A stretch of DNA of 64,000 bases from NCBI RefSeq assembly GCF_018320785.1, contig NC_054884.1, positions 22,011,667 to 22,075,666 on the forward strand. Direction: 5' to 3'. Of this stretch, positions 48,898 to 60,306 are shown piece after piece (positions within the stretch are counted from its first letter, which is position 1; every line of letters begins with the position of its first letter). A model generated the notes under the pieces. The model was not told the DNA's origin, ran no database searches, and saw only the letters and a program-made list of their open reading frames with translations. The DNA is from Cheilinus undulatus (taxonomy: Eukaryota; Chordata; Actinopteri; Labriformes; Labridae). Made by a program: the position numbers and the translations under genes.

Positions 48898-49232
48898 TTC
48901 AAGTTGTTTTAGTTTTCAAGAGAGAGAACATCTAAGGGAAAGTTTGCCTTTATGTATAATACAGTAAGTGTGTTTAGAAGGAGCTAGAACAGAGATTGCC
49001 ATATGGGTGCAGGTATTGATTTTTTATTATCATCATTAGACAACATGCGAGCATGTAAAGCAAAACATAGTTTTCCAATGATGTCTGCAGACATAGTGCA
49101 CTTTGAGCGAGGCTCAGTGAGTAAGGAATGAAGGCCTAAAGGAACAATGTGGGCCCTTCGTTTGGTCTGGCAGGTTCAGGATTGTGAGTTTCTTGTTTTA
49201 ACTCAAAGCTGGGCTGGGAGTAAATGCTTGGT

Positions 49233-49238
49233 TTTATT
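49233..49238 (-). promoter_or_regulatory. habp2 poly(A) signal
   Basis: TTTATT on the plus strand is AATAAA for habp2, 67 bases past its stop. This puts the two convergent 3' ends (nrap, habp2) about 340 bp apart. Confidence 0.55.
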
Positions 49239-49304
49239 GCTGATGAAATAAACAGATTTTTTCAAGGCAATCAAAGCTGAAGTTGTTTCTTATTTTTCAA
49301 CAGT

Positions 49305-52300
49305 TCAGATCATCTTGCTTCTGATCCAGTCGACAAATTGGTAGACGTTGGCATAGACACCAGGCTTGTTCTTCTGACCACAGCCTTGGCCCCAGCTCAC
49401 CACACCGCTAACGTAGTGTGTACCGTTCTGCTCACACACCAGTGGTCCACCTGAGTCACCCTGAATAGTTTTAGATAAAAGTAATTTTACATTTTCAATG
49501 CAGATCACAAAGGAAATGAATAATGCATCCTTTCCTCCTTCCAGTGTGACTGTAAACTAATTTCCTTTAATGAGCATACACACCTGGCAGGAGTCGATGC
49601 CGCCCTGCAGATATCCAGCACAGAACATACTGTTGTTCAGTGCATTTCCATAGACATGTGGCTGTCTGCATTTATCGTCACTGATCAGGAACACATTAGC
49701 TTTTAACAGATTGTTGCTCATCCGTGCTGAAAAGTCAAAGAGAACATGAGTTAGAGAATATAGGCTTTCCTTCATATAACATGTCTGATCACGTTGTAAG
49801 CTAGCTAAAGTATTACAGTTCATTTGACCATTTTACCAGGGTTTTCAACATTGTAGCTGTCACTGGTGAGCTTTAAAATACAGCTTCAGCAACATCAACA
49901 TCACTCTGACTTCGAAAGGAAGTCATATGCCCAGCAGTTATCGCCTTCTAGCTCCTACAGCCAATCACAGCTCTTTCTCTCAACACAGTGGTCCATTTCA
50001 ATATCACTTTGCATTTGTGTGAAGTCTTTTGCGCAATCCCAGAGGCCTTCATGTGTTTTAAACTGAGGAGAAGCTTCCATCTAGCTCCTGCCATAAAGCC
50101 TCGTTTTGGAGGAGGGCCGCAGTGATGATTGTCCTTCTGGAACTTTGTCCCATCTCCACACAGGATCTCTAAAGCTCATTCAGAATGAACATTAGGTTTT
50201 TAGTCACCCCTCTCACTAAGACCCTTCTCCCTTGATTGCCCAGTTTAGCCAGATGTCCAGCTCTTTGAAGAGTCCTGGCTATGCCAGACTTCTTCCATTT
50301 GAGAACTATGGAGGCTATTGTACAGAGAGTTCTGTCAAGTGTGGTGGCTCCACCTCTGACTTCTTCCCAGTTGATTCTGGGGTGAGGCAGGGGTGCGTCT
50401 TAGCCCCCACGCTCTTCAGTACTTGTATTGACTAACAGGGTGGCTAATTGGGGCAGTGAATTGTAGAGTGTCATTTGGTGATGCCCAGATAACTGATCTG
50501 GTCTTTGCTGATGATGCTTTAATCCTTGCGGAGACTGTAGATGTTCTTAGGGGGCTCTTAATTTGCCGAGTGAGGAGGCTGAGGCGTTAGGAATGTACGC
50601 CTCCTTGGTCAAAGCAAAGATCCAGGCATTTGGGGACGCCTTTGATGCTGCCATCGAATCTGTGTTTGTAAATGGTGAGAGCATGGAGGTTGAGCAGTTC
50701 ACCCATCTGCTGACAGTGAGACTGAGATCAATCACAGACTCAGACTCGCACATGGGCTGATGGCAAGATAGTGTATCCCAATATCCAGGTATCTAAGCAT
50801 GCAAATGAAAAGTAGAGTCTTGCTGTCCTTGGTCCTTCTGGTCTTACTACATTTTTGAGAGGCCTGGATGCTGACTGATGGCCAAAGGCACAGACTGGAC
50901 TCCTTTGTGACAACTACTCTTTGGCACATCTTTGGGTATCCTTGGCAAAACCGTGTGTCTAACACTGATGTGATCTGAACATCAGGGATTGGAAGGGTCA
51001 GCTGCCTGATTCGGGAATGGCAGCTTTGTTTTTATGGGCACCTGGCATAATTTCCTAGAATTGACCAACAAATGCCCTCATACCTGAACTGAACTATCAA
51101 AAAAATTGCTATATTTTTACACACTCACAGGAAAATTCAGTGAAACTAAATGTATGCACGTATGTATGCCCTTTTAAGCATGCTTTTATTGCCCTGTCTC
51201 TTTGTTTTGTTGTGTCTTAATGACATTTGCATTAAATACATTTGTGTGGTCAAATTTATTTACAAACTTTGGGTCCCAGTTTGGTGGTAGGTCCTAAGGC
51301 TAGATCAGTTGGGGACCACTGATTCAGACCACCCTGTGGCACAACTTTATGCATACAATGCTAAATTCAATTCTACAAATCAGTTTTCATTACATTAAAG
51401 AGAACTTTAATAAGAAAATTTATCACCAGTTTCAGTGGCTCCCCATCCAGAGATCATACACTCCGTTTTGGCAGGGAAGACCTGGTCTGGTAGACATACA
51501 GTCCTCACAAAGTCGGTTTCATTGGCACACATGTTGCCCTCTGTTGGCTTGAGTTTAAGTAGAGCTATGAGGAAATAAAGAAATATAGTAAATCACTTAT
51601 ACTTTAATAAAAAAAAAAAAAAAAAAAAAAACCCAAGAAAAACATTCTTTACAAACTGGCCCAAAACCTGTAGAAATTTATTCGTTATGTATTATCAGGG
51701 AAAAAACACGCTGTGATGAAAAAACAAATTGGCTTTATTTTTGTCCCATAACTTTAACCCTGCTTACACTGTTCATGTTTATGACATCAACTCACATCAG
51801 AAAGATGCCTGAAAAAACATGAAAAAATAGTGGGGAAAAACCTTGGTTTGTAATCTTGTATGTAAGTCTATTATACTGACATTTCTGTCTCTTCTATGTT
51901 AAAAGATGATAATGTATTCAATGAATGTTACAAACCTATGTCATTATAAAGAGCAACAGCAGTTTTCTTGTAGTCTTCATGAACAATGGTTTCTGCCACT
52001 GAGATGATCTGGTCCATATCCTCACTTTTGTCTAAATTCACTCCTCCTAGCACCACCTGGTATTCATATAAATCTGAACTGAAATAAAAACATACATACC
52101 AGTAAACAGTACAGTTCAGTAGGAACCTGCTTAAGACATACAAGTTAAATCTAGTACGTACATGCAGTGTGCAGCAGTGAGGACCCAGCAGGATGAGAGC
52201 AGGATCCCACCACAGTAATGACTGAACCCAAATGGGAAGAATATAAATCTTTTCTGCACAGAAACCTGCCAGGGATGACATCCAGGGTAAGTCCTCTTGC

Positions 52301-55300
52301 CCCCAAAAAGCCTTGAAATTGGACGAGGCTGGTCAATCGAGACTTTTTTGCCACATTGGAGGAACAGGGAAGGCTTTGGCACTGGCTGGACTGGAGTCAG
52401 GGGACGGGCAGGATCTGAGGAAAAGCAGGAAAACCGAGCACAGTGTGTATGTGCTAGAAACAATGGCATGTACTATGTGTGCATGACTGTGTGACTGTGT
52501 AAAGGCCCACCTTCAGAGCACTTCTTGACTTTACAATAGTCCCACTCCAGCTTGTCTTCCTTTTTGTAAAAGCACCAAGGTTTTTTTCCCCCATCTGGAT
52601 TCCTAAAATTTAAAACAAAACTCCAGGTTTATCAAGAAAAGAAAAATGGGTGGTGTTTATTTGAACAATTGAAGCAAAGAAAAGAATCCCCACATATACT
52701 TTTCAAGAGATTTTTTAACAAATAAAAGCTTCAGTTTTTGACTATAGGTCATTATAGATTATCAAAAAACTGAGTTTCTTTTGTCATTTTGGTAAAATTG
52801 ATATAAGCCAGGGCTGAGCATGAGGTCTGATGACCTCATTTTACCACGACCTCAAAAAATCTAATCAATTCATCCTTGAGTGACGGTGAACATATGTGAA
52901 AAGTGTGAAGAAAATCCCTCAAAACATTCTTGAGATATCATGCTCACAGCCAATGGATGTAAATGAGCCACATGACCTTGACCTTTGACCTTTTGGCTCC
53001 AAAATCCAATCAGTGAACCCTTAAATGTTATTGGGTATTTATGGAAAGATTGAAGAAAATCCCTGAAAGTGCCCTTGGGATTTTGCATCCACAACCATGA
53101 GCAAGAAAGTCTGGCTGCTGACTGTTTAATGAGATGCGGTATATTTCAGAACTGAAGGGCCATAGTTTCCAGGTACAATGTGTTTCCTACGTTGCAGTAG
53201 CAACATAGATGCAACTGCCTGACTGTAGTTTAAAAGTAGTTACATGATGGTGGTTCACTTTTATCTCAGCCAGCCTTTAACCCAAATTTGAACACAGAAG
53301 AGCTTGTCCCTCTTTTAAATCACACTTGTAAATCTGCCCTGGACTGTGTTGCATCTTTTAAGGAGAAAATATGCAACAACTAATTTTAGTTTATCATTCT
53401 AATCCTAGATTTTTATTTAAGATTTAAGAATCTGTCACCACACCTCCCTTCCCTCTTGGCTGATGCTTCTAAAGAGACATGTGAGAAGTTTTTAGTTTAT
53501 TTTAACAACAAAATCAAGGACATCAAGGATAATATTAGTTGTTGCAGTTTTGTCTTTCTTATTGTGTTTCGCTGTTTGTGTTAGGATGCTTTGTTGTATT
53601 TGTAATTCTGCTTATCGTCAAAGCACTTTGTAAACCTCTGCTTTTAAAGGTGCTGTACAAATAAAGTTTACTATTTTTATTATTATTTGGCTTCATTAGT
53701 TTTAACTAACGCTATGCTGGTTACACAATTAATTGTTATCAATATGTCGATGTAGCTAAGTTTAGCAATGTGAGCTTTAGCTTTAGAAACGTTAGCTCCA
53801 TAGCTCTGTTATCTACCTAGCGTACGCAGCTACTAGCTACTATGTTAACCAAGCTTGCTTCATCAGAATGTTTTCATGGATGATGAGCCTTTGTCCAGTA
53901 AGCAGACTGTTTACCCTGCCTTTTAAGGGTTTTGTAATTAGGTTTTGCAGGTGAGGTTAACTTTTGGTATCCATACCATTACATTTACCCTTACCCTTAT
54001 CCTAAAGTTTAATCCGATTTTATCTCAAACTTATTCGCTTATGTAAAGTTTTTTTAAAGATTTATTTTTAGGCCTTTATTTGATAGAGGAAGGACAGTGG
54101 ATAGACTTGGAAACAGAGAAGAGAGTGGGGAGAGACATGCGGTAAAGGGCCACAGGCCGGATTTGAAACCCGGGCTGCCCGCGTACATGGGTAGCGTCTT
54201 AAACCACTCGACCTCCTGCGCTCCCTCGCTTGTGTAAAGTTTGAAGAAAATCTCTGAAAGTATTTTTCAAATGTCATGTTTAACATGCAAAAGTAATATT
54301 CATAGTTAATATATTACTTGACTTTACCTGCAGTGGTTGTTGTCTTCCAGTCCAGAAAAGTTTGCGTACGTTGTAAAAGGATCCTCCCCATTTGCCATAA
54401 TAAAGGATGAATCCCAGTCCAGACACTCCAGGCCGTCGTCAGTCATGCTGACATTACCCCTGTATGACTCCCCGTTCCCCTCATAACAGTCAGTGGGTGC
54501 TGGAAGAGAAGATTTCACACAAAATCACATTATAATTTTTTAAAACCATGAGGCAACAGTTCTTAATTCTCATTTAAACTCAAATGACCACTGAGGACAT
54601 TTTTTTATTAAGGTTTCCCGTAACAGATCAATGTTGATGTTTGTTCAGCCTTCAGAGTGTGAACTTTGGATTTATGTGTTTTTATAGCTGGAACTCAAGT
54701 TCCAGTAATATCCCTCTGTTGGTGACAGTGGAGGCTGACTCTTTACCTGATTGGCAGAATCTTCCAGTATATCCAGGAGGACAAGCACAGCCAAAACGTC
54801 TGTCCCCACTTCTACAGGTGCCTCCATTCTGACAGGGATTGGGTTCACAGGGTGACGGTGGCACTGATATGGAAAAAAAAAAACCAACAAGTATTTTATA
54901 GGTACACTTCATCATTGCAGGCCGTAGTAAAGGATTCCGGGGCCCATGTAAAATGTGGGCCACCCAGAGATTGTTTTTTCTTCTGAATATCCAATTTCAC
55001 TGCAGAATGCCTGCAAACCAAGTGGGCTGATTGCATTGAAAGTCACCCTAATAATATTATTTTCAATCATAATCAAGTTATTTTACAGGCATGATTGCAG
55101 TGCTTACACTAACTAAATCAAAGTGGTGGCATCCAAAGGGACAAATGGGCTATTTAAAAATGTGACTTTGGCTATTTTCATGTCCTAATTGTTTCAAATT
55201 CAACAGTAAAATCTAATTGTAAGATTAAATTATGTGGATTTTGGGCAAGTATGTGTCACAACTCTACAAAAAACCTCTGCATGAACAGAAAGCACACTCT

Positions 55301-57075
55301 TGTCTGGAAAAAAATATGTATCTTGTAAAAGTTGGGCTTCAGTATACTTACATGACCTGCAGTCAGAGCCATAGAATGGAGGTCTGCACCTGCACTTATA
55401 AAAGGGAGGTTTCTTTAAGTTGACGACACAGTCACCCCCGCCACAATCCACGTTCTCACAAATGTTTCTCACTGAAGATTAAAACAAGTTTAAAGTAATG
55501 GTTAGTCACCTGAAGATGGTTCCAAATAACACAACACAGGCCATGTATGCACAAAGATTTCCTTTGCAAAGGGCAACCTTTTTGTTGACATTTGCAAATG
55601 CTCTGCAGTTGATATCAAAAAACTAGTTGTCTGAACCCAGACCTTTTCAAGAAAACAAAAATGAGCTAATACATTTCTGTGCAAATGAGACCTTAAACAT
55701 TGTGCATATGCATGAAGATATGACAAAAGAAATGGTACCTGTCTGGCACTTTTTTCCGGCATAAGGTTCAAGACATTCGCATGTAAATCCTGTACCAGAT
55801 TTCTCTTTGCAAACCCCACCATGGAAGCAAGGGTTTGGATCACAAGCATCTAAAAAAGAAAGGAGAGAGGGTTTCAGATCACATGTTTTAAGTTTACGTA
55901 TGAAGATAATATGCAGTCATCATTGTGTCTTTTAAGGAGACTCACTAGTATCATCCGTGAGGTCAAATAACCAATCAGTCAGACCCAAAATAAATTTAGG
56001 AGCAGGGGGGATGTTGAGATCATAATCTGTATCTATGGAGGAGAGAAAAATATTCAAATACTGGACTTGAAAAGTAGAAGGTATATGTGTAGGCTTAATC
56101 AAAGTGATCAAATACTTAAATGAGGAAGTTATAGTGGGGAGCAGAGTAAGGAAAAATGTCAGACTCAGTTTGAAAATTCAGTAAGGGACTGTGGAAGAAG
56201 AGTTTATGCAAGAATTTGGACTTGTTAGAATGAGGCACGGGCTGAGAAAGGTTAGAAAGGTTGTGAAGGTAATTTATTCCAAAAATGGCAATAGTTTTCA
56301 GGAAAATTATAGCAAGAAATATAATCATATAAATAAATGAATTAATAACTTGATAACCAAAAAGAACCAAAGGCATGCATTTTGTTGTAATGGCACATCA
56401 GTTAGAATTTTCAAAGTAAAATAAAAATTTTAAGTAAAAGTTTTTCTGATGATATTTTTTCATACAGAAATGAAATGCTAAATATGGCTATGTTCATATA
56501 TATTGATAGAATAAATGATACAAGAATAAGTATCTTAATATTTAAAGAAGTTTAACAGCGGAAATAAAATACTTAAAACTATGTCATTCCAAAAATTTAG
56601 AAGTTGATTAAGAAAGAAGAGGCTAGAAAAATGAGAGATGGAGAGATTTATTTTCTCGAGGATTGTAATAGAAAATATTTTCCACCTCTTTTTTTTGTTT
56701 GTTTTTTCCCTACTCATCTTCAATATTTAAACACATTTCATCCCTGTTCTCTTCATTTTAGTCGTTTCTTTATAACTTTGTTTACTTTAAAGTTTTACAC
56801 AACACTAAGACTTTTTTCTCAATTCTAAATATTTTTACTTTATTCTCATAATTAATAGTCAAACATCTGGGTTTTTTTTTTTTTTCAAATTTATAAACTT
56901 TTGCCTTGAAATTTGGTTTTCTTAAGTTTTCCTCATTATTCTCAACATTTCAGTTTTTCCCCAAGATTATGATTTCATTCTCAACATTTAACTTTATTCT
57001 CAACAGTCTGACTTTACTCTCAAAATTGAACCTATTTCTCTCATAATTTTGACTCAATATTCAATTTTCAATCTC

Positions 57076-57139
<64 letters not shown>

Positions 57140-57850
57140 CTCCTCATTTCCATTTCAATTTCAAACTTTCTCTTTATTTTATTCTCCACATTCAGACTTT
57201 TCTCATAGTTTTGACTCAACAGATTTGATTTTATTCCCCACATTTCTGTTTCATACCCAACATCTTGATTTTATTTTGTGCATTCTGGACATTTCAGCTT
57301 TAATTTTGAGTTTAAACTTTCTTCTCAGCATTTGCACTCTATTTTAAATGTTTTGACCTTATTAATAAATATGCTAAACATTTTAGCTCCTTAATGAAAT
57401 TGTGTCTTTTTTCCTAACATTAAAATATTTTTCCTCAATATTTTGATTTAGAAATTTGTATTTTACTTGTCTTCTTTGAATTAGTAGTAATATTTTCCTA
57501 AGCATTTTCACTCATTCTCAAAATTGTATTTATTATATTGAGTTCCTTCTTAAAAAGTTGGAATCAGAAAGGGGGAAAATACTTTTTCATGGCACTATAC
57601 TAATCTGAAGAGGAAGCCTGTCGGCACAAAGATCAGCTGTGTAAAATCAAATCTTACATATGATTTCCTCCTGAAATGACAAAAACAAATCAGTGGAGAA
57701 AAAAGTCAGTGATCATCATTTAATATTTTGACATTATTAAATATAATAACCTTCATAAATTATCAAAATTACTGAAAAACTTACATTTGGATCACTGCAG
57801 TGGACACTGAGCAAACACAGACTGATGAGTAGGACCCCTGCAGTCAGCAT
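49305..57850 (-). CDS. habp2: Hyaluronan-binding protein 2 (factor VII-activating protease)
   Basis: Secreted plasma serine protease that binds hyaluronan and, in mammals, acts on factor VII and pro-urokinase. Thirteen coding exons in transcript order: 57850-57785, 57670-57658, 56032-55946, 55849-55739, 55471-55352, 54863-54747, 54499-54328, 52602-52511, 52414-52162, 52078-51936, 51564-51427, 49726-49584, 49460-49305; total 536 aa (human 560). Domains: signal peptide ([18 protein letters not shown]), acidic N-terminal stretch, EGF1 (56-92), EGF2 (93-132), EGF3 (133-171), kringle (about 175-259), linker, protease. Triad: His342 (AAHC), Asp390 (NDIALL), Ser488 (GDSGGP), with Asp482 in the S1 pocket giving trypsin-like specificity. 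The activation site is R294/L295-FGG. All introns are GT/AG in matching phase. Complete and apparently functional; the domain set and the position next to nrap both fit HABP2. Confidence 0.94.
50060..50320 (-). mobile_element. Tc1-like transposase fragment in habp2 intron
   Basis: The minus strand carries the N-terminal region of a fish Tc1 transposase: [13 protein letters not shown] near 50285 and, towards 50100, words equal to [12 protein letters not shown] and [10 protein letters not shown]. Stops and a frame change are present; ends are lost. It abuts a LINE piece on the other strand. Confidence 0.65.
50321..51090 (+). mobile_element. LINE reverse-transcriptase fragment
   Basis: The plus strand reads [19 protein letters not shown] then TLFSTCID, the conserved reverse-transcriptase block before the FADD box. 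Downstream, DLVFADDA is recognisable in another frame, then [20 protein letters not shown]. Several stops and frame changes break it, and both ends are missing. It is a non-LTR retrotransposon of a type common in fish; I do not assign the clade. Confidence 0.75.
51244..51326 (-). repeat. hAT-like MITE end
   Basis: On the minus strand this reads CAGTGGTCCCCAACTGATC, then GACCTACCACCAAACTGGGA, like one terminus of the element at 11208. No second end is seen. Confidence 0.4.
52830..53100. repeat. Two units of a dispersed repeat (GACCTTGACCTTTGACC)
   Basis: Unit one has AAAATCTAATCAATTCATCC and GAAGAAAATCCCTCAAAAC-ATTCTTGAGATATC. Then comes GACCTTGACCTTTGACC, and a second, diverged unit repeats AAAATCCAATCAGTGAACCC and GAAGAAAATCCCTGAAAG. 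A further scrap (GAAGAAAATCTCTGAAAG) lies at 54243-54260. I recognise the phrases from repeats found widely in aquatic animals; class unknown. Confidence 0.5.
53270..53695 (+). mobile_element. LINE fragment with 3' tail
   Basis: One frame gives [20 protein letters not shown] then SALDCVASF, another a region like [13 protein letters not shown]; both resemble the part of fish LINE ORF2 before the reverse transcriptase. It joins a typical 3' tail (GGTGCTGTACAAATAAAGTT and an ATT-rich end). Internally deleted and in several frames. Confidence 0.5.
54052..54225 (-). mobile_element. tRNA-derived SINE with 17-bp target duplication
   Basis: Reverse-oriented copy of the family at 14968: CCGGGTTTCAAATCCGG as B box, GTCTCTCCCCACTCTC, TCTATCCACTGTCC and a CAAATAAAGGCC-type tail. 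It is flanked by TCGCTTATGTAAAGTTT (54035-54051) and TCGCTTGTGTAAAGTTT (54226-54242), a target duplication with one mismatch, so the insertion is fairly young. It lies in the habp2 intron between the two kringle exons. Confidence 0.85.
56810..57560. repeat. T-rich degenerate ~20-bp repeat with (TA)n
   Basis: Words such as TTTATTCTCAACATTT and GACTTTATTCTCAAAATT recur every 20 or so bases on the plus strand, with a pure (TA)n run at 57081-57134. It fills most of the habp2 intron before the 13-nt exon. No coding sequence. Confidence 0.6.
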
Positions 57851-57990
57851 GATTCTGTGTGGGACTGTCAGCACAGTGTGGCAGACTGAAGAACCAGTGA
57901 TTGACTTTTATTCCCAAAATGACCTGAGTATCCCACGCAGCTGTCAATTTTTTATCCAGCTGTATTGATCATGTGGGAGTTTGTGTATTT
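57851..57990 (-). promoter_or_regulatory. habp2 promoter region
   Basis: On the minus strand GGAATAAAAGTC (about 57916-57905) could act as a TATA-like box some 55-60 bases before the ATG, leaving a short 5'UTR. Liver-factor sites were not identified with confidence. Confidence 0.35.
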
Positions 57991-58098
57991 TGGGGCATTG
58001 CTTTCATGTAAACATAGTTGTTTCATTTATTTAACTTTGTCTCATGACACTGTCTTTTCCCCACTGCATGATCTGGAATTCCCTCAGGGTTAATAAAG

Positions 58099-58201
58099 TA
58101 TGTATGCATGTATGTATGCATGTATGTATGTATGTATGTATGTATGTATGTATGTATGTATGTCTGTATGTATGTATGTATGTATGTATGTATGTATGTA
58201 T
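58099..58201 (+). repeat. (TATG)n microsatellite
   Basis: About 100 bp of TATG units with a few TGCATG and TGTC variants. It directly joins a Tc1 fragment, whose reading frame would otherwise run into it. Confidence 0.9.
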
Positions 58202-58560
58202 CGTCTTCAAACCATTTCTGTGTAGCTTTTGCTGTATGCTTCAGGTCATTGTCTTGCAGGAAAATCATCCTCCAGGATTTTCATATATTTTGCTGCATTC
58301 ATTTTACCATCTACCTTTACAAGCATTCCAGGCCTGGCTTCTGAGCAGCATCCCCACAGCATGACACTGCCACCGTGCTTCACAGTGGGGATGGTGTGTT
58401 TCTGGTGATGTCTAGTGTTTGGTGTCTGCCAAACATAGCATCTTATCTGATAGCCAAAAAGCACAATTTTTGACTCATCAGACCAAAGAACTTTCTTTCA
58501 CTTGACCATGGAGTCTCCTGTGGGACTTTCTTCAACAGTGGCTGTCTCTTTATCACTTTT
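58202..58560 (-). mobile_element. Tc1-like transposase fragment beside microsatellite
   Basis: Minus-strand frames read [20 protein letters not shown] and [18 protein letters not shown], then, after a frame change, [19 protein letters not shown], the C-terminal catalytic half of Tc1 transposase. Both ends are absent and the frame is shifted. It lies just upstream of habp2. Confidence 0.8.
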
Positions 58561-59640
58561 ACAAAGTAAATTTACCTGAGTAAATTTTACTCAAAATGAG
58601 TAAAATTTTACTCTGAAAAATATAACATTTGGTCCCAGTCTATTTGGAGTAAAATTCACTCTGCTTGTAAGAGTAATGTTTTCAGAGTTGTTTTTACTCT
58701 GAAAAGTGTTTTTATTTAACTCTAAATGATGATTATGTGCTCCAAGACGACCAAAATAAAAACAACTCTACAGCAATTGTATTCACTACAGAGTAATTCA
58801 GACCATAGTTTATTCATTATAGAGCTTTTTGTCTCCTCAATACAGTATTGTATTTAGTCCTTTTAGAACTGTTTTACATTCCTTATAGAAATGTTTCTAC
58901 ACATTACGGAACATTTTCTGCTCCATATAGAATTGGGTAATGGTTATGTAGAACTGTATCTTACTCTAAACAACTGACCTTCCTCTTTATATAGAGCTAC
59001 ATTTTCCTCTTTCTAGATAATCCTGTCTTTCCACCCATAAATGGTGTAACAAAATATGTTTTTGCCTAAATATATTAGACAGTGTTCTAATATACAGAAT
59101 AATACAGAAACAATTGTAATGAACATATGACAAGAACTCAGGAGCAGAACACGAGACACAGTTGTAAAGTTAAAGAAGTTTATTTGACAACAATAGTGCA
59201 AATGATGGTGAGTTTACTGGCTGGTGGTTGGAAATAGCACTAGCAGAGAGATGGAGACGCTGCAGAAAAAGAGGACAAATGGAGTTAGACAAGGCAAAAA
59301 AGAAAAATTTCACTGAAAAATCACTGCATTATCAAAGGTTGAAGAGGAGTTACCTGACTAGAAGCTGTAGTACACAGGTGTCTGAAGGTTCATCACCAGG
59401 TGAAGAGGTCTTGATTGCCAAGGATTAGCTGCAGCTGGGACCGTCCATGAATGACACCAGCTGAGCTGGAACTTAAGTGGGTGTGGTTAAAAGTTTTACT
59501 CCAGCAGAATTTACTCTGTGTTTTTACTCCAACTCTCGTGGTGGCTGGTAATATTATATACTCAGTAAAGAGTAAATTTTACTATAAAATACTATTTACT
59601 CTGGAAAAATTACTCCCCAGATTTTCCTGTGTACTTATGA
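58561..59640. repeat. Repeat bounded by AGTAAATTTTACTC words
   Basis: The left part (58577-58720) and right part (59487-59630) are both dense in the palindromic word GAGTAAATTTTACTC and variants such as AGAGTAAATTTTACT, in facing orientation, with an unrelated middle. The right end GATTTTCCTGTGTACT could be a terminus. It may be a non-autonomous DNA element of about 1.1 kb. Related words (GAGTTAATTTTACTC) reappear at 61455. Confidence 0.45.
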
Positions 59641-59761
59641 CACATCCACTGCAACCAGGTAATCCCTGTTTCACTAGTTATGAAACTACTGGCAGCAGTT
59701 TTATTTGGTCTGTTACTTTAAAGGGGTGGAATATTTATGCAATCACTTATTTTACCTTACA

Positions 59762-60306
59762 TACGGTGCATAACAAATTTATTAGACCACCTGTCATATT
59801 TGTCTCAGAGACCATCCAGCATCATGAAGTGCTTTAATGCGGACTCTTTCATTTTCAGTGAGCTCTCCACGTTTTACCATTTTGAACAGGGATGAGGAAT
59901 TTCAAACTGAATTCACCTTTTTATTCCCAAATTTGAGCCAGCTCCCTGGGCTTCTCTGAGAAGTCAGAAATTAATCAAGCATAACATTCAACCATTGAAA
60001 CTAATTTTTCTGTTCAGGAATGCAAGTAAATAACTATAATTTGACATGTTAATCAAGAAATAATAATGTGCTTTACTATTTTTTCAGGTTTTTTTGGAAA
60101 TCAGTAAAAATTCATGGATAACAATAATAATTATATTTTAGCATTAATAAATATTATTTGGGTTAAAGAGCTTCTACATATCGGTGTATTAACCATTGCA
60201 GAAACATAAAAAAGATTCTGGTAATTACCAATGCTGTTAATTTAGGGAAGCTGTGGCATAAACCTTAATCTGGGTTGGTGGTCTAATAAATTTGCTAAGC
60301 ACTGTA
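59762..60306 (-). mobile_element. Internally deleted Tc1-like element
   Basis: Ends are inverted: TACGGTGCATAAC with AAATTTATTAGACCACC on the left, and the reverse of TACAGTGCTTAGC with AAATTTATTAGACCACC on the right, flanked by TA. The minus strand at about 59880 reads MVKRGELTENERVRIKALHD then AGWSLRQI, the DNA-binding start of a Tc1 transposase; the rest is lost. Confidence 0.75.

Noticed and set aside
58023-58364. Frames with repeating YVCM / HTYI units
   Set aside because: Translation of the (TATG)n microsatellite and of the Tc1 fragment next to it.
59228-59428. Plus-strand frame starting MEIALAERWRR
   Set aside because: Lies inside a repeat and shows no known domain or splice context.
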